A DNA stretch of 64,000 nucleotides, from the NCBI GenBank assembly GCA_017792345.1, contig CP051228.1:3750148-3814147 (forward strand), read 5' to 3'. Each line of letters starts with the position of its first letter. The first letter of the stretch is position 1. This document shows positions 34,057 through 42,736 of this stretch, piece after piece. The notes under the pieces were generated by a model. It saw nothing but the letters and a program-made list of their open reading frames with translations, ran no database searches and was not told the origin of the DNA. The stretch is from Mesoflavibacter sp. GTDB taxonomy: Bacteria > Pseudomonadota > Alphaproteobacteria > UBA8366 > Aestuariispiraceae. The position numbers and the translations under genes were made by a program.

Positions 34057-35130
34057 ATGACAGACGGCGATACGGTGATCCTGACCCGGCGCGGTCCGAT
34101 CGGACATATCCTTTTGAACAGGCCGAAAGCGCTGAACGCCATCACGTTCGAAATGGTGACCGGCGTCGCCGACGCGCTGGCGGAATGGGCCGGGGACGAT
34201 TCGGTTCGCGCCGTGATCATCGAAGGGGCGGGCGACCGCGCTTTCTGCGCCGGTGGCGACGTCATCGCGGTCAGCCACGCTGGGCAGGAGCAGTCGCCGC
34301 TCTGCCGCGATTTCTTTCAGGCCGAATACCGCCTGAACCGGGCGATTCACCTGTTCGATAAGCCCTATATCGCCTTCCTGGACGGCATCACGATGGGCGG
34401 CGGGGTTGGTCTTTCCGTCCATGGCAATCATCGCATCGTGACGGAAAAAACCCTGTTCGCCATGCCTGAGACCGGGATCGGCCTGTTTCCGGATGTCGGC
34501 GGCAGTCATTTCCTGTCCCGCTGCCCGGGCGAGATCGGCACCTATCTGGGGCTGACCGGGGCGCGGTTGGGACCGGCGGACATGCTGGCCATCGGTTTGG
34601 CGGATTCGCATATGCCTTCGGCGTCGCGGGACGCCTATTTCGCGGCCCTGGAAAACGCCGTTTGGCGCGATGGGTCGGCCGACGAGATTGTTTCGGCGAT
34701 CACCCAGGACTTCGCGACCCCTGCCGGCGACGCGGCCATCACGGGCATCCGGGACGAACTGGATCGGCTGTTCGCAGGCGATGACCTGGAAGAGATTACG
34801 GCGCGCCTGGCGGCCGACCCGGGCGATGTCGCGGCGAAGGCGGCAGCCTTGTTGGACGGCAAGTCGCCAACCATGTTGAAAGTGTCCCTGAAACAGCTCC
34901 GTCTGGGCGCGATGCAGGATTTCGATGCCAATATGGTCATGGAATACCGCATCGTTCGTCGCGCGCTGCAGCCGGGTGCGGATTTCCACGAAGGGGTCCG
35001 GGCCTTGTTGATCGACAAGGACAAAGCGCCGAAATGGAATCCGGCGCGGCTTTCGGACGTGGAAGACGCGGCCATCCATTCCTATTTCGAGGCGCCGCCG
35101 GAAGGCGACTTGGTCCTGGACCAAATGTAA
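34057..35130 (+). CDS. 3-hydroxyisobutyryl-CoA hydrolase (enoyl-CoA hydratase family)
   Basis: A 357-residue crotonase-fold enzyme, longer than ordinary hydratases and of HIBCH length. Motifs seen are AFCAGGDV (about residue 64), GITMGGGVGLSVHG (oxyanion hole) and PETGIGLFPDVGGSHFLSR, all typical of 3-hydroxyisobutyryl-CoA hydrolase. It releases 3-hydroxyisobutyrate in valine degradation. The next gene (39 nt later) encodes the dehydrogenase for that product, which strongly supports the call. The 194-nt gap upstream of it presumably holds the promoter. Confidence 0.92.
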   Translation: MTDGDTVILTRRGPIGHILLNRPKALNAITFEMVTGVADALAEWAGDDSVRAVIIEGAGDRAFCAGGDVIAVSHAGQEQSPLCRDFFQAEYRLNRAIHLFDKPYIAFLDGITMGGGVGLSVHGNHRIVTEKTLFAMPETGIGLFPDVGGSHFLSRCPGEIGTYLGLTGARLGPADMLAIGLADSHMPSASRDAYFAALENAVWRDGSADEIVSAITQDFATPAGDAAITGIRDELDRLFAGDDLEEITARLAADPGDVAAKAAALLDGKSPTMLKVSLKQLRLGAMQDFDANMVMEYRIVRRALQPGADFHEGVRALLIDKDKAPKWNPARLSDVEDAAIHSYFEAPPEGDLVLDQM

Positions 35131-35169
35131 AGACAGCAAAAAAGACAAAGCGATAGGGAGACCGGAACA

Positions 35170-36048
35170 ATGAAGATCGGGTTTATCGGAGTGGGCAATA
35201 TGGGCGGCCCGATGGCGCGGAACTTGGTTTCCGCCGGGCATGCCGTGACGGTTTTCGATTTGGACCCGGCCCATGTGGCCAGCGTGACCCAGGCCGGGGC
35301 GAAAGGCGCGGACAGTGCGGCCGCGGCCGTCGCCGGGGCGGATGCGGTCGTGACCATGCTGCCTGCCGGCCCGCATGTCCGCGATGTTTATGAGAACGCG
35401 GTTCTGCCGAATGCGAAAGCGGGTGCGGTGCTGATCGATTGTTCGACCATCGATGTCGAAACCGCTCGTGCGGTCGCGGATCTGGCGGTCAGTAAGGGCT
35501 TCGCCATGGTCGATGCGCCGGTTTCCGGCGGCGTCGGCGGGGCGGAGGCGGGTACCCTGACCTTCATGGTCGGCGGCCCCGACGAAGCGTTCGGCGCGGC
35601 CAAGCCGGTTCTGGAGAAGATGGGCAAGACCATCGTCCATTGCGGTGGCGCCGGTAACGGCCAGGCGGCGAAGATCTGTAACAACATGATGCTGGGCATC
35701 CAGATGATCTCCGTCGCCGAGGCATTCGTTCTGGCCGAAAAATTGGGTCTGGACCACCAGAAGCTGTTCGACGTGTCGTCCAAGGCATCCGGACAATGCT
35801 GGTCGCTGACGACCTATTGCCCGGTTCCGGGTCCGGTTCCGACCTCTCCGGCCAACCGCGACTACCAGCCGGGCTTCGCCTCGGCCATGATGGTCAAGGA
35901 TCTGAAGTTGAGCCAGGGCGCTGCGGAAACCTTCCAGGCGAAAACCGCGCTGGGGCAACGCGCGATGGAGATGTATCAGCAGTTTACCGATTCGGGGAAC
36001 GGCGGCGTCGATTTCTCCGGCATCATCAAAATGGTGCGGGATGGTTAA
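35170..36048 (+). CDS. mmsB: 3-hydroxyisobutyrate dehydrogenase
   Basis: A 292-residue beta-hydroxyacid dehydrogenase. The NAD motif is GFIGVGNMGGPMARN at the N-terminus, the substrate segment DAPVSGGVGGAEAGTL lies near residue 117, and the catalytic Lys is in GNGQAAKICNNM (about residue 170). It oxidises 3-hydroxyisobutyrate to methylmalonate semialdehyde in valine catabolism. AGGGAG precedes the ATG. It forms an operon with the preceding hydrolase. Confidence 0.95.
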   Translation: MKIGFIGVGNMGGPMARNLVSAGHAVTVFDLDPAHVASVTQAGAKGADSAAAAVAGADAVVTMLPAGPHVRDVYENAVLPNAKAGAVLIDCSTIDVETARAVADLAVSKGFAMVDAPVSGGVGGAEAGTLTFMVGGPDEAFGAAKPVLEKMGKTIVHCGGAGNGQAAKICNNMMLGIQMISVAEAFVLAEKLGLDHQKLFDVSSKASGQCWSLTTYCPVPGPVPTSPANRDYQPGFASAMMVKDLKLSQGAAETFQAKTALGQRAMEMYQQFTDSGNGGVDFSGIIKMVRDG

Positions 36049-36076
36049 CGCGGAAAAACGATACTGGACAAAGCTT

Positions 36077-36102
36077 TAGCCGGTCGACTAAGTTTCCGGC
36101 TA
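36077..36102. repeat. Inverted repeat TAGCCGG / CCGGCTA
   Basis: Perfect 7-bp arms at 36077-36083 and 36096-36102 with a 12-nt loop. It sits 28 nt after the mmsB stop and 93 nt before the MarR gene. No T-run follows, so it could be a weak terminator stem or an operator for the MarR protein. Confidence 0.35.
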
Positions 36103-36194
36103 GGCGATAGGGAGAATTCGGTGTAACACCGATGTCGCATTGGCGGCCGGGGAATACGGGCCGCTCTCACCACAGGACGAACAAGTAAAGAGAT

Positions 36195-36659
36195 GTGTCG
36201 GTGAAGGAGGAATATCTCAGCGTCATCCGATTGATCGAACGCCTGCACCGCCAGTTTCTGGAAGTGGTGAAGGGCGAGATCGACCGGCTGGGCATTCGGG
36301 ACATCAACAACATCCAGGCTCTTATCCTCTACAATATCGGTGAGGACGAGCTGACCGTGGGTGAGTTGACGCACCGGGGCTATTACCTCGGCTCGAACGT
36401 CTCCTACAACGTGCGGAAGATGGTCGAAAACGGCTATCTGATCCAGGAACGCTCCACCCATGACCGCCGCTCCATCCGGGTCCGCCTGTCGGAAAAGGGG
36501 ATGGACGTCCGCAACAAGGTGAACGACGTCATCAACGAGCAGCAGGCGAAGCTGGGCGAGACCGGCATCAATGCCGAACAGCTGCAGTTCACCGCCACGG
36601 TCCTGAACCGGATCGAACGCTTCCTGCTGCACACCTACGGTTACGGCCCGGTTCGGTAG
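36195..36659 (+). CDS. MarR-family winged-helix regulator, LdtR-like
   Basis: A 154-residue regulator with a winged helix (around ELTHRGYYLGSNVSYNVRKMVENGYL and the wing HDRRSIRVRLS). The sequence matches the conserved alphaproteobacterial family to which LdtR belongs. LdtR controls L,D-transpeptidase and stress genes in Liberibacter. Whether that role holds here is inference. GTG 36195 is given; GTG 36201 has better spacing (8 nt) from AAAGAG (36187-36192) and is the alternative. The gene stands alone, followed by the AT-richer patch. Confidence 0.85.
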   Translation: MSVKEEYLSVIRLIERLHRQFLEVVKGEIDRLGIRDINNIQALILYNIGEDELTVGELTHRGYYLGSNVSYNVRKMVENGYLIQERSTHDRRSIRVRLSEKGMDVRNKVNDVINEQQAKLGETGINAEQLQFTATVLNRIERFLLHTYGYGPVR

Positions 36660-37045
36660 TTTGATCGGCTTTGGAGTAGCTTTAGGCTGGCGATATTTTC
36701 GTTTCAGTAACTTTGCCTGATTGTACGTATAAGCGTGGCTCCGTGGGCAAAATTGCCACTTCCGTCCACCACGACATAATTAAGGTCTCCAATACGGGAC
36801 TCGATCCGTATTCTGCAGAACTCTGTAAGGCGCAAGTTTGCTTGCGCCCCATTCTGCCAATCATACTCACCAATTTCTGTTTGTGGGCTTGCTCTCACAA
36901 CTAATCGAATTCGGTCTGTAGCCCACATTGCATCTTCAAAATCTCGCACCTGCATTTTCTCATCCCCAGCTAAGTTGACATTTCAACTAAAAGCATACGT
37001 GTGGATGTGCAAAAATAAATAGAGAAATTTAATGTCTAGTAACTG
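36660..37045. other. AT-richer intergenic patch with a small ORF
   Basis: This 386-nt interval between the MarR gene and moxR is visibly richer in A and T than its neighbours. It contains one plausible 83-residue minus-strand ORF (36704-36955), a short inverted repeat GTTGA/TCAAC (36974-36987) and no other feature I can support. Its composition suggests later acquisition, but I see no att site, integrase or flanking repeat. Confidence 0.5.
36704..36955 (-). CDS. Small hypothetical protein (83 aa)
   Basis: An 83-residue acidic protein beginning MQVRDFEDAMWATDRIRLVV and ending in a segment with VDGSGNFAHGAT. The alternation of hydrophobic and charged residues looks like a small alpha/beta domain, and codon use is plausible though AT-richer than its neighbours. 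GGGGA lies about 9 nt before the ATG. I have a vague memory of similar small proteins in alphaproteobacterial accessory regions, but cannot name a family or function. Confidence 0.5.
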   Translation of the reverse strand: MQVRDFEDAMWATDRIRLVVRASPQTEIGEYDWQNGAQANLRLTEFCRIRIESRIGDLNYVVVDGSGNFAHGATLIRTIRQSY

Positions 37046-37885
37046 TTAGTTGCGCCGTGCCAGGAAGGCGAGGCGTTCGAACAGGTGAACATCCTGTTCG
37101 TTCTTCAGCAGCGCGCCGTGCAGCGGCGGGATCGCCTTGCCCGGATCGGTCTCCCGCAGGATTTCCGGGTCGATTTCCTCGACCAGCAGCAGTTTGATCC
37201 AGTCCAGCAGTTCGGAGGTCGAAGGCCGCTTCTTGAGGCCCGGCACCTCCCGGATCTGGAAGAACAGGGTCAGCGCCTCGCTCAACAGGCGTTTTTTGAT
37301 GTCCGGAAAGTGCACCTGGACGATCTGTTCCATGGTCTCCGGATCCGGGAACCGGATGAAATGGAAGAAGCAGCGGCGCAGAAACGCGTCCGGCAGTTCT
37401 TTCTCATTGTTCGACGTGATGATGACGATCGGACGCTTTTCGGCCCGGATGATTTCCTTCGTCTCATAGACGTGGAACTCCATCCGGTCCAATTCCAACA
37501 ACAGGTCGTTCGGGAACTCGATATCCGCCTTGTCGATTTCATCGATCAGCAGGACCGGCGCGGGATCGGTCGTGAAGGCCTCCCACAGCTTGCCGCGCAC
37601 GATGTAGTTGCGGATGTCGTGGACGCGTTCATCGCCCAACTGGCTGTCGCGCAGGCGGCTGACGGCGTCATACTCGTAGAGACCTTGCTGCGCCTTCGTG
37701 GTCGATTTGATGTGCCATTCGATGAAGGGCCGGCCCAGGCTTTCCGCAATCTCGCGTGCCAACTGCGTCTTGCCGGTTCCCGGCTCCCCCTTGACCAGAA
37801 GCGGGCGTTCCAGGGCGACCGCGGCGTTGACCGCGACGGCCAAATCTTCGGAAGCGACATAGTTCGACGTACCGGAAAAACGCAT
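37046..37885 (-). CDS. MoxR-family AAA+ ATPase
   Basis: A 279-residue AAA+ ATPase with Walker A GEPGTGKT (about 37-44) and Walker B VLLIDEIDKAD (about 110-120). Next come a sensor segment IITSNNEKELPDAF and an arginine-finger region FLRRCFFHF. MoxR ATPases act with VWA proteins as chaperones in assembling or activating complexes. The likely partner is the CoxE-like VWA protein at 24338-25513, whose gene normally lies next to a moxR of this type. It is divergent from the YHYH gene with 95 nt between. Confidence 0.92.
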   Translation of the reverse strand: MRFSGTSNYVASEDLAVAVNAAVALERPLLVKGEPGTGKTQLAREIAESLGRPFIEWHIKSTTKAQQGLYEYDAVSRLRDSQLGDERVHDIRNYIVRGKLWEAFTTDPAPVLLIDEIDKADIEFPNDLLLELDRMEFHVYETKEIIRAEKRPIVIITSNNEKELPDAFLRRCFFHFIRFPDPETMEQIVQVHFPDIKKRLLSEALTLFFQIREVPGLKKRPSTSELLDWIKLLLVEEIDPEILRETDPGKAIPPLHGALLKNEQDVHLFERLAFLARRN

Positions 37886-37980
37886 GATGATCTTTCGCCT
37901 GTCTTTGGACTGCTACTATGATTGGAAGAGCAGAAGAGTAGGGTGGCCGCCAACCCGGATCAAGCAATCAGGAGGCAGGA

Positions 37981-38925
37981 TTGACCGAAGGGCATGCAAA
38001 GAGCGGCCGCCGCAGTGTTCTGGCGGCGTTGGGCCTTGTTCCCGCCGCCCTGGCCCTACCGGGAATGGCTTGGTCAGTGGACAATCGGGTGACGATTTCT
38101 CTGGAAGGCGGTTACCGGATCATCCGCTCAAACGGCATCCCGAATCATGAAACCGGCACCTTTCCGAACCGCCGCAATCCCAATCGGATTTCCGCCCAGT
38201 CGCACGAGTTTCGCGTCCCGGCGATGCCGAAAGCCGCAGCAAGGCCAACCGCGTTGAGCCATGGCAATTTCGGTGTGGCGCTGAACGGCATTCCCTTTGA
38301 TCCCTTCACCGCCGAATTCTGGAACCGGGACCGGCGATCGGGATGGCGTTACGAGGCCTTGGGCGGCCGTGTCGATCTGGGATTGGATAGCAGCAACGCC
38401 CATGTCCAGCCGAACGGTGCCTATCACTATCACGGATTGCCGAACGGCCTGATCCGCAGCTGGAGCCCCGACCGCCATTCGGGATTGATCGGATTCGCCG
38501 CCGACGGATTCCCGATCTACGCCCTATACGGCTATGCGACAGGCCAACTCGGGGATCCGGTTCGGCCGATGCGGTCGGGGTGGCGGTTGAAGCGCGGTGC
38601 CCGACCGGGCGGCCCCGGCGGGGCCTATGACGGAACCTTCGTGGAGGATTTCGAGTTCACCGGTGGAGGCGATCTGGACGTCAACAATGGGCGGGTGACA
38701 CGGACCCTGGATTTCCCGGACGGCACCTATGCCTATTTCCTGACGGATGCCTTTCCCTTCATTCCGCGCAGCTTCGCCGGTACGCCCCACCCGTCCTTCC
38801 GCCATGGCCCGCCTGGCGGGCAGGGCGGAGGAATGGGCGGCCGTCCGCCACCGCCTGGAGGAAGACCGCCACCGCCCGGCGGGCCCCGTCCGCCCAAGCC
38901 CCCGTTCGGGGTCGGCAATGGGTAA
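37981..38925 (+). CDS. YHYH domain protein, probable Tat-exported
   Basis: A 314-residue protein with an Arg-Arg signal (SGRRSVLAALGL) of twin-arginine type ending near residue 32. The YHYH motif is in AYHYHGLPNG (about residue 148), with a second conserved stretch at GFAADGFPIYALYG. The function of YHYH domains is not known to me beyond extracellular location. The start is TTG 37981, supported by AGGAGG a few bases upstream; no ATG occurs before the signal core. The last 45 residues are a Gly/Pro-rich tail with a tandem repeat. Confidence 0.85.
   Translation: MTEGHAKSGRRSVLAALGLVPAALALPGMAWSVDNRVTISLEGGYRIIRSNGIPNHETGTFPNRRNPNRISAQSHEFRVPAMPKAAARPTALSHGNFGVALNGIPFDPFTAEFWNRDRRSGWRYEALGGRVDLGLDSSNAHVQPNGAYHYHGLPNGLIRSWSPDRHSGLIGFAADGFPIYALYGYATGQLGDPVRPMRSGWRLKRGARPGGPGGAYDGTFVEDFEFTGGGDLDVNNGRVTRTLDFPDGTYAYFLTDAFPFIPRSFAGTPHPSFRHGPPGGQGGGMGGRPPPPGGRPPPPGGPRPPKPPFGVGNG
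38839..38880 (+). repeat. 21-bp tandem repeat encoding GRPPPPG
   Basis: Two adjacent 7-codon units (38839-38859 and 38860-38880) encode Gly-Arg-Pro4-Gly, followed by a degenerate third unit (GPRPPKP). They lie in the tail of the YHYH protein. Such tracts are prone to copy-number change. Confidence 0.75.
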
Positions 38926-39041
38926 GGTCGGGCAGCCCCAAATCCGTTCGTAGCATCGAAAACTTTCATCCAACTGGCATTGACGAGGCAGGATTTGCGG
39001 GTGAAAGGAGAGACCTGAGCGTTACGGATTGAGGTTCTTTC

Positions 39042-40355
39042 ATGACGGATACTTCGGCGAAGCCGGCCCCGGTGGCCGCGAACGGATATGTGTTGCCGCG
39101 CACCGCGCCGCCGATTGCCGTTTCCGGCTTGATCCTGTCCATGGCCCTGATTGCCGTCGGCGGTGGACTGATCTTTGCCTATATCCCGATCCGTCTCGGC
39201 TCGCTGGGCTTCAGCCCATCCTCGGCGGGGTGGATCCTGACATCCATGGCGGCGGGGGGCTTCGTCGGCTGTCTGGGCACGGGGCCGATGGTGAAGCGTG
39301 TCGGTCACGCGCGCGCCTATATGACTTTGGCCGCCATCCTTATCCTAAGCCATCTGACGCTGGCGCTGACCGTCGATCCGATGCTGTGGATGGGCGCGCG
39401 GGCAGGTTATGGCCTCGCCGCGACCGGGTTGTTCATCATTTCACAGAGCTGGCTGAACGATGCTTGTCCCAATGAATGGCGCGGCCGGGTCATGGCGATT
39501 TTCTATATGGCCTATGTTCTGTGCATCGGCCTGGGCGGCTTTCTGATCACCTTCGTCGACATCGAAAGCGGCGTAGCCCCGCAACTGGCCATCTTCTTTG
39601 TGACCTTGGCGATCCTGCCGGTCGGCCTGACCAATCTGAAAGCGCCTTTGCCGCCGGAATACGTCACGGTCTCGTTCCGCGGCGTCTGGCGCATCTCGCC
39701 TGTCGGGCTGGCGGGACTGCTGGCCGTCGGCGGGCTGTCGATGCTGGTTCAAGGCTTTGCGCCGATCTATGCCAACGCCATCGGGTATTCCAAGGACGAG
39801 ATCGGCCTGATGCTGTTCCTGATGCAGTTCGGGATGATCGCGGTGCAGATGCCGCTGGGCGCATTGAGCGACCGTATGGACCGACGCAAGGTCCTGATCA
39901 TGGCCTGTGTCCTGGTCCTCATATTCGCCGGGATCACGTCTCAGGTCGGCGGCGAGATCGGTCTGTGGGTCATGATCGCCCTATTCGGGGTCTGGGCCGG
40001 GGCGACGGAAACGATCTATGCCGTGGCGAATGCCCACGCCAACGACCGGGCGGAACCGCAATACTATGTCGCTTTGTCCATGACGATGCTGTTTGCCTGG
40101 TCGCTGTCGGGCTTCGTCCTGCCCGGTGCAGCGTCCTTTCTGACGGACATCTTTGGGGCCAAGGCCTTCATGTATGTCGCCATGGTGATCGCTTTGGTCT
40201 ACGGCCTGTTCGTCGCCTACCGTATGACGCGGCGCGAAGGCGTGCCCGTGGAAGCGCAGGAGGCCTATGAACCGCGCGCCGCGCAGGCCGCCTATGCGCC
40301 GGAGCTGTACGCGCCGGTCACCGAGGAGGATATCGACCAGGAAATCCCGCGCTAA
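39042..40355 (+). CDS. MFS transporter
   Basis: A 437-residue inner-membrane protein with twelve predicted helices and a MFS-type loop LSDRMDRRKVL between helices 8 and 9. The last 45 residues are charged and cytosolic. The family resembles the YcaD-like major facilitators; no substrate can be assigned. GAGG lies 6 nt before the ATG. It is convergent to gatA with a 12-nt gap. Confidence 0.88.
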   Translation: MTDTSAKPAPVAANGYVLPRTAPPIAVSGLILSMALIAVGGGLIFAYIPIRLGSLGFSPSSAGWILTSMAAGGFVGCLGTGPMVKRVGHARAYMTLAAILILSHLTLALTVDPMLWMGARAGYGLAATGLFIISQSWLNDACPNEWRGRVMAIFYMAYVLCIGLGGFLITFVDIESGVAPQLAIFFVTLAILPVGLTNLKAPLPPEYVTVSFRGVWRISPVGLAGLLAVGGLSMLVQGFAPIYANAIGYSKDEIGLMLFLMQFGMIAVQMPLGALSDRMDRRKVLIMACVLVLIFAGITSQVGGEIGLWVMIALFGVWAGATETIYAVANAHANDRAEPQYYVALSMTMLFAWSLSGFVLPGAASFLTDIFGAKAFMYVAMVIALVYGLFVAYRMTRREGVPVEAQEAYEPRAAQAAYAPELYAPVTEEDIDQEIPR

Positions 40356-40367
40356 GCTGCCTTCCGG

Positions 40368-41843
40368 TCAGGCCCGCAGGGCAGGCGCGGCGTCAAAGGA
40401 CGCGGCTCGTTCCAGAACATCGGCTGCGCGCAGCAACGTTTCCTCGTCGAAGGCGCGGCCCAGGATCTGCAGTCCCAGCGGCAGCCCGTTCGCATCGAAC
40501 CCGGCCGGGACGGAAATGCCCGGAATACCGGCCAGGTTGGCCGGGACCGTGAATACATCGTTCAGATACATCTGGATCGGGTCTTCCTGGCGCTCGTCGA
40601 CACCGAACGCCGCGGACGGCGTCGCCGGTGTCAGCAACACGTCACAGCTGTCCCAGGCCTTGCGGAAATCCTCGGCGATGCGGGTCCGGACCTTCTGCGC
40701 CTTCAGGTAATAGGCGTCGTAGTACCCTGCCGACAGGACATAGGTGCCGATCAGGACCCGGCGCTGAACCTCTTCGCCGAAGCCTTCGCCCCGTGTATTC
40801 GCATACATCTCGTCCAGGCTGTCGCCCGGGACGCGCAGGCCGTACCGCACGCCGTCATAACGCGCCAGGTTGGACGACGCCTCCGCCGGCGCAACGATGT
40901 AATAGGCGGGCAGGGCATAGCGTGTATGGGGCAGGCTGACTTCGACGATCTCGGCGCCTGCCTCTTGCATCCAGGCGATACCCTGCATCCACAGGCCTTC
41001 GATTTCCGTCGGCATGCCGTCGATCCGGTATTCCTTCGGGACGCCGACGCGCAGCCCCCGGATATCGCCGGTCAGGGCGGCCTCGAAATTGGGTACTTCG
41101 ACCCTGGCGCTGGTCGAATCCTTCGGATCGTGACCTGCCATGACGCCCAGCATGATCGATGCGTCCCGCACCGTGCGGGTAAAGGGGCCGGCCTGATCCA
41201 GCGAACTGGCGAAAGCAATGATGCCCCAGCGGCTGCAGCGACCATAGGTCGGCTTGATGCCGACGGTCCCGGTCAGCGCGGCGGGCTGGCGGATCGATCC
41301 GCCGGTATCCGTCCCGACCGTTGCCAGCGCCGATCGCGCCGCGACCGCTGCGGCGGAACCGCCGGACGATCCGCCGGGAACCAGGCGCTTGCCGGGATTG
41401 CCGTCTTCCTGCCACGGATTGATCGCCGGGCCATAGAAACTGGTCGTGTTGGACGATCCCATCGCGAATTCGTCCAGGTTCATCTTGCCCAGCATGACGC
41501 CGCCGGCGCTCCACAATTTGCCGGACACGGTCGATTCATAGGTCGGTTTGAACCCGTCCAGGATATGCGACGCGGCCGTCGTCAGGACGCCTTCGGTGCA
41601 ATACAGATCCTTCACGCCAATCGGGATGCCTTCCAGCGCGCCGGGCTCGCCCTTGGCAAGGCGAGCATCGCTGTCGGATGCCATGGCGCGGGCCTTGTCG
41701 GTCGTCTCGGTGATATAGGCGTTCAGCGACCGGGTCCGGTCCATCGCCCCGATATAGGCATCGGTCAGTTCGACGGCGGAGAAATCCTTGGCGCGCAGCC
41801 CGTCGCGGGCCTCACTGAGCGTAAGGTCGAGGAGATCGGTCAT
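40368..41843 (-). CDS. gatA: Asp-tRNA(Asn)/Glu-tRNA(Gln) amidotransferase subunit A
   Basis: A 491-residue amidase-signature enzyme. The Ser-Ser-Lys triad is visible: K78 in GVKDLY, S159 in PGGSSGGS and S183 in [11 protein letters not shown]. It releases ammonia from glutamine for transamidation of mischarged Glu-tRNA(Gln) or Asp-tRNA(Asn) with GatB and GatC. ATG 41843 is the usual family start; the frame extends upstream into gatC on paper only. It follows gatC by 13 nt. gatB is not downstream in this window. Confidence 0.96.
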   Translation of the reverse strand: MTDLLDLTLSEARDGLRAKDFSAVELTDAYIGAMDRTRSLNAYITETTDKARAMASDSDARLAKGEPGALEGIPIGVKDLYCTEGVLTTAASHILDGFKPTYESTVSGKLWSAGGVMLGKMNLDEFAMGSSNTTSFYGPAINPWQEDGNPGKRLVPGGSSGGSAAAVAARSALATVGTDTGGSIRQPAALTGTVGIKPTYGRCSRWGIIAFASSLDQAGPFTRTVRDASIMLGVMAGHDPKDSTSARVEVPNFEAALTGDIRGLRVGVPKEYRIDGMPTEIEGLWMQGIAWMQEAGAEIVEVSLPHTRYALPAYYIVAPAEASSNLARYDGVRYGLRVPGDSLDEMYANTRGEGFGEEVQRRVLIGTYVLSAGYYDAYYLKAQKVRTRIAEDFRKAWDSCDVLLTPATPSAAFGVDERQEDPIQMYLNDVFTVPANLAGIPGISVPAGFDANGLPLGLQILGRAFDEETLLRAADVLERAASFDAAPALRA

Positions 41844-41856
41844 CGCCTTGTTGTCC

Positions 41857-42144
41857 TTATTCGACGACTTTGGGAACGGTATAGAAATCGCCCTGCGGCT
41901 CCGGCGCGTTGGCGACGACCTTGTCCGGATAGCCGCCATCCGTGACTGCGTCCTCGCGCCACTGCGCGGCCATTTCCACTGCCGAAGACATGGGCGTCAC
42001 GCCGTCCGTGTCGACCTCGCCCAATTGTTCCACCCAGGCGACGATTGCGTCCAGTTCCTGGGCCAGCGGGGCAAGTCGGTTCTCACCCACCTTGATGCGG
42101 GCCAGATGGGCGACTTTCGCGACGGTTTTCGGGTCCAATGCCAT
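41857..42144 (-). CDS. gatC: Asp-tRNA(Asn)/Glu-tRNA(Gln) amidotransferase subunit C
   Basis: A 95-residue protein with the family start ([14 protein letters not shown]) and the C-terminal belt region ([11 protein letters not shown]...). It clamps GatA to GatB. ATG 42144 gives the normal length, and the first residues of the longer frame are not conserved. It is the first gene of gatCA and is divergent from ruvX with 127 nt between. Confidence 0.95.
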   Translation of the reverse strand: MALDPKTVAKVAHLARIKVGENRLAPLAQELDAIVAWVEQLGEVDTDGVTPMSSAVEMAAQWREDAVTDGGYPDKVVANAPEPQGDFYTVPKVVE

Positions 42145-42271
42145 GGTCTGCGGCTCCCGGCGAGATTTGGGCTGAATCGGCGCGGAAGCTATCACCCGCT
42201 CAGCCCCGCCGCAAGCCGGGTCGCCACCGTTCCGCCTTGCGTGCCGTCCTGTGCGGTCCTAAGAGGAAGCG

Positions 42272-42736
42272 ATGATCCTTGAGACCGTTCACGACCTTCC
42301 GTCCGGCGTCGCATTGCTGGGGCTCGACTTGGGGGAAAAGACGATCGGCGTCGCCATTGGCGACCCGGCCGGCAGCATCGCGTCGCCCCTAGAGACCATC
42401 CGCCGCGCCAAATTCACCAAGGACGCGGAACGGATCGAGGAGATCGTGGCGGACCGCCGGATCGGCGGGCTGGTGATCGGCCTGCCGGTCAATATGGATG
42501 GCAGCGAAGGGCCGCGTTGCCAGTCGTCGCGTCAGTTCGCGCGCAACATGGTGTCCTTGCGCGGCTTCGCTCTGCCCATCGCCTTCTGGGACGAACGGCT
42601 GTCTACCACGGCGGTGGAGCGGATTCTGATCGATCAGGCCGACATGACCCGGGCACGGCGCGGCGATGTCGTCGACAAGATGGCCGCCGCCTTCATCCTG
42701 CAGGGCGCGTTGGATGCCCGGCGCCTAGCCCGCTAG
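42272..42736 (+). CDS. ruvX: RuvX/YqgF, putative Holliday junction resolvase
   Basis: A 154-residue RNase H-like protein. The acidic motif GLDLGEKTIGVAIGD lies near the N-terminus, GLVIGLPVNMDGSEGPRC in the middle, and FWDERLSTTAVER plus DVVDKMAAAFILQ near the end. The family also has a role in 16S pre-rRNA processing. AAGAGGAAG precedes the ATG. It overlaps the convergent dehydratase gene by 12 nt. Confidence 0.93.
   Translation: MILETVHDLPSGVALLGLDLGEKTIGVAIGDPAGSIASPLETIRRAKFTKDAERIEEIVADRRIGGLVIGLPVNMDGSEGPRCQSSRQFARNMVSLRGFALPIAFWDERLSTTAVERILIDQADMTRARRGDVVDKMAAAFILQGALDARRLAR

Noticed and set aside
34036-35958. 640-codon minus-strand ORF spanning two valine-catabolism genes
   Set aside because: It is antisense to both the HIBYL-CoA hydrolase and mmsB; no start region or motif supports it.
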